DNA from: Megalobrama amblycephala
Taxonomy: Eukaryota; Chordata; Actinopteri; Cypriniformes; Xenocyprididae
DNA: 64,000 bases
Reading direction: 5' to 3'
NCBI RefSeq assembly: GCF_018812025.1
Contig: NC_063052.1
Span: forward strand, 19,117,414-19,181,413
Both the position numbers and the translations under genes were made by a program. How positions within the stretch are numbered: the first letter of the stretch is position 1; each line of letters opens with the position of its first letter. The notes under the pieces are model-generated. The model had not been told where the DNA came from, searched no databases, and saw only the letters and a program-made list of their open reading frames with translations. Below are positions 1 through 11,165 of the stretch, in pieces.

Positions 1-267
1 AATATAATTACAATTCTTAAAGTCTGCATGAAATTGAAGTTGGGATCATCTTTTCTTCCCGGAGTAAAACTGCTTCTGGAACAAGAAAAAATGTAGGACG
101 GGATATAATTTTGTCCATCAGGAATTGATTGGATGGTGGTTATGGTTTGCTATTGCATCTTATGTGAGTGACAGGTTGTCCTGCCCTTGCACCAGTAAAC
201 ACGTCATCAGAGAACAGATGGCGCTGCAAGAACAAGGGGAAGTTATTTTGATTAATTTAAATTATAG

Positions 268-305
<38 letters not shown>

Positions 306-664
306 GATAATGAGTAGATTAATGTGTAAACAGCGGAACATAAGGATTGTCCATGACAACAAATGATTAACTCAGGCAGAAGGTGGCGAAACACAAAAAG
401 TCCAAACTAACAGAACTGTAACAGAACGCCCCCTCCCGGAAGGCGTCACCTTGCGCAGCAGAGAGAAGGAGGCAAGGAGGACGAGGAGATGGTGAAGGAG
501 GCTGGCGAAGAGCAACTTTTGCAAACTAGTCCTAGGTTTTTGGCCCAATCAGAACCAAATCAGTGCAGCAAGATTCTCTGGAGTCTGATTGTCATTGATT
601 ATCAAATAAAAAGCTGAAATTTCGATTCACAGGCTCTCGATTCACAGGGCCACCAAAACTAAGT
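1..664. other. Unassigned intergenic stretch
   Basis: No gene is supported here. The only clear structure is a short TA dinucleotide tract at about 273-298. A more GC-rich patch lies around 420-500. The open frame at 125-307 reads into the TA tract and has no recognisable domain. Confidence 0.5.
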
Positions 665-1480
665 TGGTGGAGCCACTTTTACTAAAATGGCTGTAACTCG
701 TGAACAGAATGAGATATTTTCACCAAACTCGGCACATGTATGTAAGAATCACTTGAGAAAGAAAGCGGTGACTGGCCACTTGGTGGTACTATAACATGGA
801 AAATATGTTAAAAAAAATTGCTGTAACTATGCAACCCTGTCTGATTAAAGGAATAGTTCACTTTCCAATGAAAATTACCCCAAGCTTTACTCACTAATTC
901 AAATTATGGAAAAAAGGAACTCGTTGTGTCAGTTCCGTAGGTTGAATAGGAAAGACGTAGGATATACAGTGTAAGCTTTTTGAAGGATATGGAAGGCGGT
1001 CTAGCGGAAGCTGGATATTTTACTTCATAACTTGTTAAATATGGATTTTTAGCTGTGTGGAATATGTTTATGATGGATGGATGTAGATGGATAGACTTTC
1101 TTCAGCTCATACTGATTTGGTAACGCATACTGCCATTATAAATCTTGGATGCGTCAGGATATTTATTAATATTTCTACGATTGTGTTCGTCAGAAACAAG
1201 AAAGTCATATACAGCTAGGATGGCTTGAGGGTGAGTAAAGCTTGGGCTAATTTTCATTTGAAAGTAAACTAATCCATTAACTTGAAAATTGTCATGCTGT
1301 GTCTTTGTCCAAAGGTACCAAGACTGCCTTTGAGGACATTCGCAAATCTAAAAAAAACAATTAAATTTAAGCAGCTATCAGATAAGGTTAACAGAGGCTG
1401 TTTGGAACGAAACTCACTGGGACTGTTTGAATCATGGCTCTAGAGACCTGTGAAAAATTTTGAAAGAAATTGGCCAGCCA
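665..1480 (+). repeat. Dispersed repeat, interrupted by a TTAA MITE
   Basis: The segment from about 672 matches, in reverse complement, the segment near 48200-48310; both contain the core ATTTTCACCAAACTCGG. It is interrupted at 849-1276 by a MITE. Removing the MITE and one TTAA copy rejoins the flanks (CTGATTAACTTGAAA). The right limit near 1480 is approximate and no coding capacity is seen. Confidence 0.5.
849..1276. mobile_element. TTAA-flanked MITE (428 bp)
   Basis: Terminal inverted repeats of about 45 bp are visible: the left end AGGAATAGTTCACTTTC pairs with the right end, whose reverse complement is TGGATTAGTTTACTTTC. The element is flanked by TTAA at 845-848 and 1277-1280, which fits a TTAA target duplication as in piggyBac-like transposition. 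It has no coding capacity. A relative with similar ends is the foldback element at 42547-43222. Confidence 0.7.
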
Positions 1481-1820
1481 GGGTGCATTCACGTTTTTCA
1501 TGTGCGTAAAGATTGTATATCACTCAATTTTTCACCCACAGCCACGACATTCATACCACATGGTAGAACTCCTCATTCTGAGCAACTTTACGTCTAGGAC
1601 CGCCATTGTCAATCGAATTGTTCATTAAATATTGGAGATTATTTCAAAAACCTACTTTTGCAAATGATGTCTATTTTGCACTCTTGACATTTTAGAGTCA
1701 TTGCTGTGCACTTTTTCTCTGAGTTTTTTATTTTTATTAGTATTTGCCATTCATTTCCTATATGTCAACCATTTTTGACCATGAAGGAGCCAAATGTGAC
1801 TATTTTTTTCAACCTATTAA

Positions 1821-3293
1821 CACTCTGAGGTCTGAGGGTATCGCCGGCGATACCACCGCGGTTTTTTTCTTACCAGTGTGAAAGAGACTCAAAATACTCA
1901 GTTAATGTTGCACATACAATTAAGAGTTATACACCATTTTAATCTATGGAATATCTTCTTTTATTTGTGTACACTCAGAGTAAAAACAAAATGTTGTGCT
2001 TTTTGTAAAATAAAGAAAACTAACATGATGCATGATCTCTCGTCTCCCTCTGAAGGAAGTCCAATCTGATAGTTCTCAGAAAATGAACTGTAACTTAGTG
2101 AATACTAATCACAAAAAAATTAGACTTATGTCTAAAAAAACGTTGAAATGTCAGGTTTTAAATCGTGTAAGTCAAATCGAAAACAAACATTCTGTGTTTA
2201 TGTAATCTGTATGAAAAGAGAGCCATGTCAGATTCAGCTCATTATCCACTAATGCGGCCACGCCCACGGAGCCAGTGCTATTCAGACGCAAATTCAGTCA
2301 ATGCATGCATACATCGTCTCAATCGTGTATTTATTGTCTTGAAAAGTGTTTTGAATAGCCATAGTTAGCGATCTCTGTCCTCTGTTAGTTTGGTTAGTTC
2401 CTGGATTGCCTATTCTTCTTTAGTGCTCAGGCATTTGTGGTCTAAAGGTGTACAGAGCGCCCTCCGGCTGCAAGTATGAATTGTTGAGTATAAATAAATG
2501 TATAAAGTATAAAGTATGAAATAATTATTACTCTTCTATATAGAAAATTGACAAACATATGAGAATCCATCAATATTTCTCCAAATGTGCTTGCTTTTAA
2601 GCTAAAAGCCTATATGAAATGCCATAGAGGTAAAATAATTGTTCAGACACTTTGCATCACAGAAATACATTATATTTTAAAGAATATAATAGAATACCAT
2701 TATTTTAAATTGTAATAATATTTCACAGTATTACTGTTTTTTCTGTATGTTTGATATACACCATCACAGAGGGTTTTTTCACAGCCTACCTGACTGAAAG
2801 GCCTCATTAATATGCAAGTCATTTCAGGTTATTATTATGTGATTCTTTTGTCTTCTCAGGTGAGAATCACCCATTATACATGAGGATTCACGCCTCCACG
2901 CATACTGTGTTTCTTGACAAAAGATGTTTTAGAAAATTTAAATCTCTCTATTGTTTTATATGAACAAGCAGGCAGCATAATTTTTTACCTCATTTTGAAG
3001 TAAAAACTCTAGTCTACAACCTCAAATACCCAGAAGTCTTGTGAACAAAGATTTTATATATATTTTTTGGCTTTATTTCAGTGACTTAAGTTTTTTGTTT
3101 TTTCAATAACAACGCATAAACGTTATTCCTTCAAAAACACAAACATGTACATACATGTTCCTCACATATTATTGTAGCCTAGTTTGTGCTGAATACAGTG
3201 TAATGACACTTTTTCCATTAATATGTTTATGAACAACTGAAAAAAGCACAAATGTCAGGGCATGTCAAAACTTCTCCAGGGTCCCAAAAAACG
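1821..3293 (-). mobile_element. Non-autonomous piggyBac-like element, copy 1
   Basis: This copy starts after TTAA at 1817-1820 with CACTCTGAGGTCTGAGGG and is collinear, in reverse complement, with the complete copy at 7034-8592. Shared blocks include GATTCACGCCTCCACGCATA and GGGCATGTCAAAACTTCTCC. The distal end is missing: the alignment stops where the hAT MITE at 3294 begins, and the terminal repeat seen in copy 2 is absent. No transposase is encoded. The piggyBac assignment rests on TTAA and end sequence only. Confidence 0.7.
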
Positions 3294-3484
3294 CAGGGGT
3301 GTCCAAACTCGGTCCTGGAAGGCCACTGTCCTGCAGAGTTTAGCTCCAACTTGCCTCAACACACCTGCCTAGATTCTAGTATGCCTAATTAGACCTTAAT
3401 AAGCTGGTTCAGGTGTGTTTGATTGGGGTTGGAACTAAACTCTGCAAGACAGTGGCCCTCCAGGACCGAGTTTGGAGACCGCTG
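3294..3484. mobile_element. hAT-like MITE (191 bp)
   Basis: The ends CAGGGGTGTCCAAACTCGG and CCGAGTTTGGAGACCGCTG are inverted repeats of one another. The CAGGG terminus is typical of hAT elements. The 8-bp flanks AAAAAACG and CATTAACG match at only five positions, so the target duplication is decayed or lost. Related copies lie at 16212-16374 and 45753-45926. Confidence 0.7.
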
Positions 3485-6352
3485 CATTAACGTGTCCGAA
3501 TCATGTCCTTATTTATTTATTTATTTATTTATTTATTAAAATGTACAAAGTAGCCTACCTATTGTGTTCATATAGTATTGCATAATGTAACACTTTTGCT
3601 GCTATTGAGGTGAGATATGGGTAAAGTTAGGAACAGTTGTGGTGGTATGGTATGGTTTAAAGGTGAGTTAATGTGTAAGGGAAGGCTCAACAGTGAAATT
3701 ATATAATTACAGAAATTAACTAATTGTAATTACATAAGTTATTTTTAAAATAAAATATAAGTACAACGTAAAAACATGTATGTATAAGTGCACTGTATCA
3801 AATTATTAATTTAAATGTTATTATATTGTAATTAAAGTCACTTCATATAATGTGGGGCCAAATACGTAAATAAAAGAACAAAGGAAGAGCATATATATGC
3901 ACGACAGAGGAGTGAGATGAAAAAGATTTGACACATAGGTTGACACAGAAATCATATACATTTGTACACGTTTATTTATAAGATTGAGGAACCAACTTCA
4001 CTAACCGGAAAACTGTTATAACCAAGGAATAAAAGTAATGAATAAAAAATATAGGAATAGCCTTAAAATGTATCTCAGGCAGCAGGTCTAATATAAATTA
4101 GATGAACTGGACACTTGATTCAAACAAAAGGGGAAAAAAAAAAAAAAGATTTAGCTAATTGGAGTTAGTTAGGGGTTTCTCACAAATAAACTTAAAGAGG
4201 TTAGATAAATCATTGTCAACATGTCAACTAGCCAGGGGTGTGTTTCCCAAAAGCATCGTTAACCAACTAACATCGCAAGTTCTGTCGTTACTAACATAGT
4301 TCAGAGATTTGGTGTTTCCTGAAACCATTGCTCAAACGAACATTTGCAAACTGGATCACAAACTTATGTGGTTGGAACAACAGCTCTCGAGCTGTGGTTA
4401 GAAGCATAGTTTCTTGTTTTTTATGACATGTGGACTTATCTTGAGCAAAATATGCAAGCTCTATCAGTAAAGCTGAAATCACCCTTCAGCTACACCAAAT
4501 CACAAATGTTCCTGTAACTCCTGTTTTACCACATTTCATTCAGCATTGTTGGTTTAAAGGCATAACATTATTAAAATAAATCACTTTTAAACTAAAACCA
4601 GTTAATGTGTGTGAAGCACCTCCTTCTCCTTTCACTTTGAGACTCCCGAGCTTGTTTATTGAGATGTTTACAGACATATCTCTATAGATATTGACATATT
4701 CTCTGTGAGTGTCATCCACACAAATTGACAATACTTACACAAGCAAGTCGTGTTTATAGGTTGATAAACAAAGCAAAATCGATATCTTGCCAAGTACCCC
4801 CTTGGGTACACGTACCCCTGCTTGAGAATCATTGCACTATAACTCTAAATTCTAGAAATCATATTTAACTACTACTATGGTTTAAATCCTTTAATACATG
4901 TGGACTCCATGTTGAAAGCTTTTGCAAGAATCTGAGTTCTCATAAATCATTGAAGAAGGTTTTCAGAAAAAAAAAGAAAGAAAGAAAGAAAGAAAAAAGA
5001 GAGACAAGCAGAGAGTTTTCCCAGCTTTTGAAATCCAAATGACTTTTACATAACAGTAATTACTGAGTTCCTTTCTTTCACTTTTGTATGACACCTTTAA
5101 CAGTTTTTCTTTAGAAAATGACACACCTGTGCTTTATAAGGTTGAAAGACTAGAGAACATGTTGTCTTGTTAAAATGAAATTGGCATACATATAATGAAT
5201 AATCATTCCTCAGATGCCCTCATTACCAGTTTAAAAATGAATAAATACTAGTCTATATAGCTATTGGCAAAGAAATTAAGTCACAGATGTTTTCTTCTTT
5301 GATAATATCTGGCCTAGTAGGTGTTTAAGAAAAGAAAAGGATCTTTAAATTACCATAGCTGCTCTGTATATTCACTGGCCAACACAATGTCTAATTTTCA
5401 GCTGTGAGATTGATAACAACATAAGAATTACCACATTAAATATTTATTCATGACTTGTTTATAACCCCAAGCAAGTTGCACAGAGTGGATTTTCCCTATA
5501 AAATTTTTTCCATATAAAGCATTATACAGCCAGTAGTACTGGTTTCCAAAATTTCCATTTAATTTCAATGGACTTTGAAAATGAGCTTTGAGAAAGGTAC
5601 CATTTTCATCAGTTCCCTATTGGGAAAAGGCTTCTAAAGCAAGTGAACCACATTTTGATTAATAATAGCAGTCTTTGCCTGAACAATAAGCTTTAATTAT
5701 TAATTACTACATCAGCCATCAACCAGCCTAATTGATTTTAGCAAGCCTGCTATGCCAAGACAAAATTACTTTGTCATTTGAACTATGTAGCCTATACTGA
5801 GGGAGGCACCCTTGAGATTAAAATAGCACTCTGCTGGCCTCTGGCTCACCTGTCAGTGTGGTTATCTCCTGCTGTGACATCATTTAGTTTTCACTGGGAC
5901 TAAAATAATAATCTGTCAAACAAAGGACATTGCTTTGCTGTAGATTGGGTGTTTTCCCCATGTCTAGGTGTTTCAGCTAAGCTGTAAATTGTAAGCATTG
6001 CTGTCTAAACATGTCATCTTTTGTCAAGATAATCTACATGAATGTATTTTATACTGGCTGTGCATTCTTTAGGTGTTGTGGGTGGGTGGTTGCTACATGC
6101 AGTTTTGTAGTGGATGCTAGGGCATTTTGGATGGTTGCAGTGTTGTTGCTAGGGTATAGGTTGGTTGCTAGGTTTTTTTAAAGCAAAATTGATAGCTTAA
6201 TTTAACATCTAAAATTTGAATGGTTTTATTAATCTCTAACTCTTAAAATATGTTAAATTAACATTGACCCTTGCTTCAGTGAATATCACTAATAAGCCCT
6301 TCAACTTAATTCAGTAGTGATTTTGTGAGGTACACTGAAAAGAACATCGTAG
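3485..6352. other. Gene-free stretch with simple repeats
   Basis: No supported gene. It contains a (TTTA)n tract at about 3511-3537, a purine tract with AAAG repeats at about 4968-4998, and a degenerate GGTTGCTAGG-type repeat at about 6075-6175 related to segments near 21100-21240 and 33680-33735. Short open frames at 4291-4482 and 4540-4731 show no domain signature. Confidence 0.5.
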
Positions 6353-6560
6353 GTTCCCTTTCAAGGGAACTCGCGCTGTGTCGCCATGGCAATGCTTTGG
6401 GGAATCCATTCAGCGTAAGCGCTCCTGAAGACATGTACAGCTAATCCAATCGTGATTGGTGCAACGTCATCCCGTGATGTATGCCAGTGGAACGCGGAAG
6501 CTATAAAAGAGCTGTCAAACACAGCTGTTTCAGCTTTCTGATCTTCAGCAAGCGTTCTGT
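6353..6560 (+). repeat. DIRS left inverted terminal repeat
   Basis: It is the inverted match of 13110-13334: both hold the TTTGGGGAAT block, the CGTCATCCCGTGA block and the AACACAGCTGTTTCAGCT block in inverted order. A TATA-like TATAAAAG sits near 6501-6508, just upstream of the first open frame, so this repeat probably held the element promoter. Confidence 0.85.
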
Positions 6561-6631
6561 GTCTCTGTCCGTCTTATTTGGTGTTGTTTGTCCCATAGGA
6601 AAACTATATATCAAAAATAAAGTTGTTAGAA

Positions 6632-7029
6632 ATGGCGAGTGAAGGCAGTCAGCCTTCACTTCACTGCATTTCTCCCTGCCAGCGTTTCATCATGGAGGGA
6701 GATGCACATGAATTTTGCGTTGACTGCATGGGAGCAGAGCATGCACGATCAGCCTTTGAGAAGGCTGATTGCCCAGCCTGTGAAGCTTTCTCTCAAAAAA
6801 CGCTCCGCTCCCGGCTGGACTTGTTTAATGAAAGCGGTCAGTTTGGCATTCCTCGCGGCTCAGGTCCCACGGCTGCTGAGGCAGCTCGGCGTCTGCAGTC
6901 ATGGGGTTCGCAGATGGACCTGGCGGAGGGGGTTGAGACGGCTGCGGCCCTTCCTCAACCGCTGGGCCCAGTGCTCAACACCGGGATCCAGAAGCCCGCT
7001 CCGCGGCTTCTTCCGCCCTGTGTGAGCCA
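6632..7029 (+). pseudogene. DIRS gag-like ORF, N-terminal part
   Basis: The frame opens at ATG 6632 just downstream of the left terminal repeat and runs until it is cut by a TTAA element at 7030-7033. It carries a cysteine/histidine cluster (FCVDCMGAEHARSA, then CPACEAF) of the form C-x2-C, H, C-x2-C, which suggests a small zinc-binding module. The TTAA element supplies an immediate stop. The continuation resumes after 8596 with MLSPSASEEVD. DIRS ORF1 proteins are thought to be Gag-like; the role is inferred from position. This copy cannot make the full protein. Confidence 0.7.
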
Positions 7030-7033
7030 TTAA

Positions 7034-8592
7034 CCCTCTGGAGTCTGAGGCTGATTTGGGGCCTGGAGAAGTTTTGACATGCCCTGACATTTGTGCTTTT
7101 TTCAGTTGTTCATAAACATATTAATGGAAAAAGTGTCATTACACTGTATTCAGCACAAACTAGGCTACAATAATATGTGAGGAACATGTATGTACATGTT
7201 TGTGTTTTTGAAGGAATAACATTTATGCGTGGTTATTGAAAAAACAAAAAACTTAAGTCACTGAAATAAAGCCAAAAAAAGTATAGTAAACCTGTGTTTA
7301 CAATACTTTAGGGTATTGGAGGTTGTAAACTAGAGTTTTTGCTTCAAAATTATGTAAAAATTATGCTGCCTACTCCTTCATATAAAACAATATATTGATT
7401 TAGTTTTTCTAAGACACTTTTTGCCAAGAAACACAGTATGCGTGGAGGCGTGAATCACCACGTAATAATGGGCCATTCTCACCTGAGAAGACAAAAGAAT
7501 TGGATAGTAATGAGCTGAAATGACTTGCATATTAATGAGGCATTTCAGTCAGGTAGGCTGTGAAAAAAACCTTCTGTGATGTCTCAAGCTCATCATGATA
7601 TATGAAACATACAGAAAAATATTATTACAATATAAAGTAATGGTTTTATATTATACTTTAAAATATAATGTATTTCTGTGATGCAAAGAGTCTGAATATA
7701 GGCTTTTAGTTTAAAAGCATGCACATTTGGAGAAATATTGGATTCTCTTATGCTTATGTTAATTTTCTATACAGAGGAGTTATATTTATTTAATATTCAT
7801 TGTCATTACTATGAGCGCTGGTGTTTTCAATTCATCCTTGAAGTCGGAGGGCGCTCTCTGTGCATTTTTAGTCCACAAATTCATCTAAAAGAAGAAGAGG
7901 CTATTCCATGAATGGAGTTTCCAATTCATACTGCAGCCGGAGGGCGCTAAAGAAACAAAAACTCATCTAAAATGCATCTATAGAAGAAAAGAAAACAGGA
8001 ACTAACTGCATGTCTTCTAGAGCTCCCTAACCATGACTTTTACATCCAGATAAACACTTTTCAAGACAATAAATACACGATTGAGACGATGAATGCATGT
8101 ATTGCCTCTGAATTTGCGTCTGAATAGTGCTGGCTCCGTGGGCGTGGCCGCATTAGCGGATAATGAGCTGAATCACGGACTTCTGACATGGCTCTCTTTT
8201 CATACAGATTGCATAAACACAGAAGGTTTGTTTTCGATTTGACTTACATGATTTAAAACCTGACATCTTAACGTTTTTTTAGACATAAGTTTAATTTTTC
8301 TGTGATTAGTATTCACTAAGTTACAGTTCATTTTCTGAGAACTATCAGATTGGACTTCGTTCAGAGGGAGAGGAGAAATTATGCATCATGTTAGTTTTCT
8401 TTATTTTACAAAAAGCACAACATTTTGTTTTTACTCTGAGTGTATACAATTAAAAGAAGATATTCTATAGTTTCAATTGATATATTACTTATGTCTCTAT
8501 GACAAAAAATGACGGAGTATTTTAAGTCTGTTTTGCTGCAATGTGAAAAAAAACCTGCAAAACGCGCTGGCGCGTTTTCAGACCTCAGAGTG
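7034..8592 (+). mobile_element. Non-autonomous piggyBac-like element, copy 2 (complete)
   Basis: It is flanked by TTAA at 7030-7033 and 8593-8596 and has short inverted ends: CCCTCTGGAGTCTGAGG on the left and CCTCAGAGTG on the right. At 1559 bp it carries no transposase. It sits inside the DIRS gag-like frame and therefore inserted after the DIRS element. It is the only full-length member in the window; copy 1 (1821-3293) and copy 3 (25590-26246) lie in the opposite orientation. Confidence 0.85.
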
Positions 8593-8596
8593 TTAA

Positions 8597-9586
8597 TGCT
8601 GAGTCCATCTGCCTCCGAGGAGGTGGATGTTCTCAGAATTGATTGTGACATGAGTGATTTGGGAGATTTGCCAGCCCAATCACCACAGTATGAGGAGCTG
8701 GTGGAGGTTGTTTCTCGGGCCGTGGTGAAATTAAACATCGATTGGCCGGCCAAGAGACAGGAGGAGCATAGTAAAAGCCTGATGAACGCTTCCTCCAGTC
8801 AGCACAGCAACCTCCACATCGGGGCTTGCCGTTCTTCCAGGATCTCCACACTGAGGTGGCGAGATCGTGGAATAAGCCATATTCATCTAGGCTATCGAGC
8901 CCCACTGTCCATCATTATTCATCTCTGGTGGGGCTTAAACAGAACGGTTATGGGACGATGCCCAGGGCTGAAGAAACCCTGGCGGCGTATTTGTCACCTG
9001 ACGTTGTCCCTCAAAGCTCCGACACTGCCCTCCAAACCATGCATCATCATCACTGGTGGGCAAGGGGTATATGGCAGCAGGTCAGGTTGGTGCCTGTTTA
9101 CACACCATGGCACTTTTACAAGCCTATCAGGCTGACCTGCTGAGGGAAATGGATGAGGCTGAAGAGGTGCGGCCCGATAAAGAGCTACGTCGGGCCACTG
9201 ATTTATCTCTCCGTGCCACAAAGGAGACGGCTCGTGCCATTGGCCGCTCCATGGCAGCTTCAGTGGCAACGGAGAGGCACCTCTGGCTGAACCTCTCGGG
9301 TATTAAGGAGAGGGATAGAACTTTCCTTCTTGATGCCCCGCTGTCGCCATCTGGTCTCTTCGGCGACGTCGTCTCTATGGTTGTCGAGAGATTCCAGGAA
9401 TCGAAAAAAAAGTGCGGCAGCATTTCAGAGGTTCATCCCGCTGAAATCCAAATCCCAGGGGGCTGCAGTCAAAGAGCAGCCCCGCCCATATACGCCAAGC
9501 AACACTCTCAACCGAAACCCCAAAGGGAGAAGACGGATCTGAGGAACATCATTCTCTATAGATGGGCTTCGGGAAAGAGGTCCTGA
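8597..9586 (+). pseudogene. DIRS gag-like ORF, C-terminal part
   Basis: This is the continuation of the ORF cut at 7030. It begins MLSPSASEEVD at 8597 and runs through at least three frames: to about 8780 in the first, about 8826-9005 in a second (FFQDLHTEVARSW), and about 9056-9586 in the third (KGYMAAGQVGACLHTMALL, then ERHLWLNLSGI). The last section is clearly homologous to the - strand fragment at 51048-51425, which shows that this is a family protein and not a chance frame. The shifts near 8780-8825 and 9005-9055 make it non-functional. It lies just upstream of the reverse-transcriptase region. Confidence 0.75.
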
Positions 9587-9683
9587 CGATCTTGTCAGGC
9601 CTCTGAGGGCGCCCCCTCCAGGGCGGGAGCTCCCCCTGGAGCCCTCAGGAAATCAATTTGTTAACCCAGTTGCCCTCTGTGCT

Positions 9684-11165
9684 TTGGGGCACAACGAATT
9701 CCAACGAACCCATAACTCAGTGTTCACACAATCTTATGATGCTGGGGGGTCGCTCTCAATAGAGAGGCCTGTAGAAAAATTAAAACGGTTGAACACTGCC
9801 GCAGACACGCTTCAGGGCACCCAAACTGCTCCATCGAGTATGGCTGGGGCCAGCCCCGAGAGGCTGTTACCCTTAGTGAATTTCCTTCCAGCATGGGAAA
9901 ATTTAGCCAATGTGTCAAGCTGGGTCACTCGCATCATTCACAAGGGCTACAGACTTCAGTTTGGGTCCTGCCCATCCAGGTTCAACGAAATTTTAAACAC
10001 GGTATTGAACCCTGTGCAGGCACAAGTGATGGAGGAGGAGGTTCAGTCTCTACTGGCGAAGGAGGCCATATATATCATCCCCACCCCCAGAGAGAAACAC
10101 CGCGTTCTACAGCCGGTATTTTATAGTTCCGAAGAAAGATGGAGGATTACGTCCTATTATAGATCTGCGTCAGCTCAACCGCTCTCTGAGGAGATTTCGG
10201 TTCAAGATGCTGACTTTGCCTCTGATCGTGAGTCAAATCAGGTCAGAGGACTGGTTTGTCACGATAGACTTAAAGGATGTGTATTTCCACATTCCCATCC
10301 TTCCAGAACACAGGAAGATTCTGAGTTTTGCTTTTGGGGGCGTAGCGTACCAATATCGGTTCCTTCCGTTTGGCCTAGCTCTTTCTCCTCGCACGTTCAT
10401 GAAGTGCATGGATGCTGCTCTAGCATCCCTCAGACTTCAGGGAATTCGAGTGCTCAACTATATAGACGACTGGCTGGTGTTAGCTCAGTCTCAAGAACTG
10501 GCGGCCATATGAAATGCCTGGGGCTGAGGCTGAATGTGAAGAAGAGCATGCTAACTCCCGTCCAGAAGACGGGGTATCTAGGAGTAATATGGGACTCGGT
10601 TACGATGTGGGCACAGTTGTCTCCTGCACGTATCGAGTCGGTTCTGGCAATGGTGTCCAGAATCAAGCTAGGCCAACTCATCACTGTAAAACAGTTTCAG
10701 AGACTGTTAGGGCTCATGGCAACAGCATCCAACGTGATATCTTTTGGTCTGCTGTACATGAATGTGGGGGCAGACATCCTATCAAGGCAGGGACTGAGGC
10801 CCGGGGAGTGGAGACTGTACCCCGAGATGGTGCAGCTCATTTGGAGAAAGTTTGGATGAGCGCAAGTGGATTTCTTCGCAAACCAAAAGAACTCGCACTG
10901 TCCTCTGTGGTTTTCCCTTGCTCATCCAGCCCCTCTGGGGTTGGACGCTATGGTACAGCCGTGGCCAAGGCTGTGGCTGTACGCATTTCCCGCGATTGCT
11001 CTGCTCCCGGGAGTTCTAGAGAGAGTTCGGCAGGATGGGGTCAGATTGCTGTTGTAGCCACATGCTGGCCGCCCCAAGTGTGGTTCTCGGACATAATAGC
11101 TCTCCTCGACGGTCTCCCGTGGGAGATTCCGCTCAGGAGAGATCTCCTGACTCAGGCTGAGGGCT
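9684..11165 (+). pseudogene. DIRS reverse transcriptase / RNase H region, broken
   Basis: The N-terminal part lies in one frame (about 9684-10095, including WVTRIIHKGYRLQF). The reverse-transcriptase core follows in another frame at 10207-10512. It shows DWFVTIDLKDVYFHIPI (palm aspartate), RFLPFGLALSPRTFMKCMD and the catalytic YIDDWLVLAQ motif. Thumb-like sequence (KCLGLRLNVKKSML, then YLGVIWDS) resumes in the first frame. At about 10760 the frame passes from FGLLYM straight to NVGADILSRQGL, so most of the RNase H core appears deleted. A TGA at 10857 and further frame changes follow. The enzyme would have copied the element's RNA; this copy is inactive. Confidence 0.85.
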
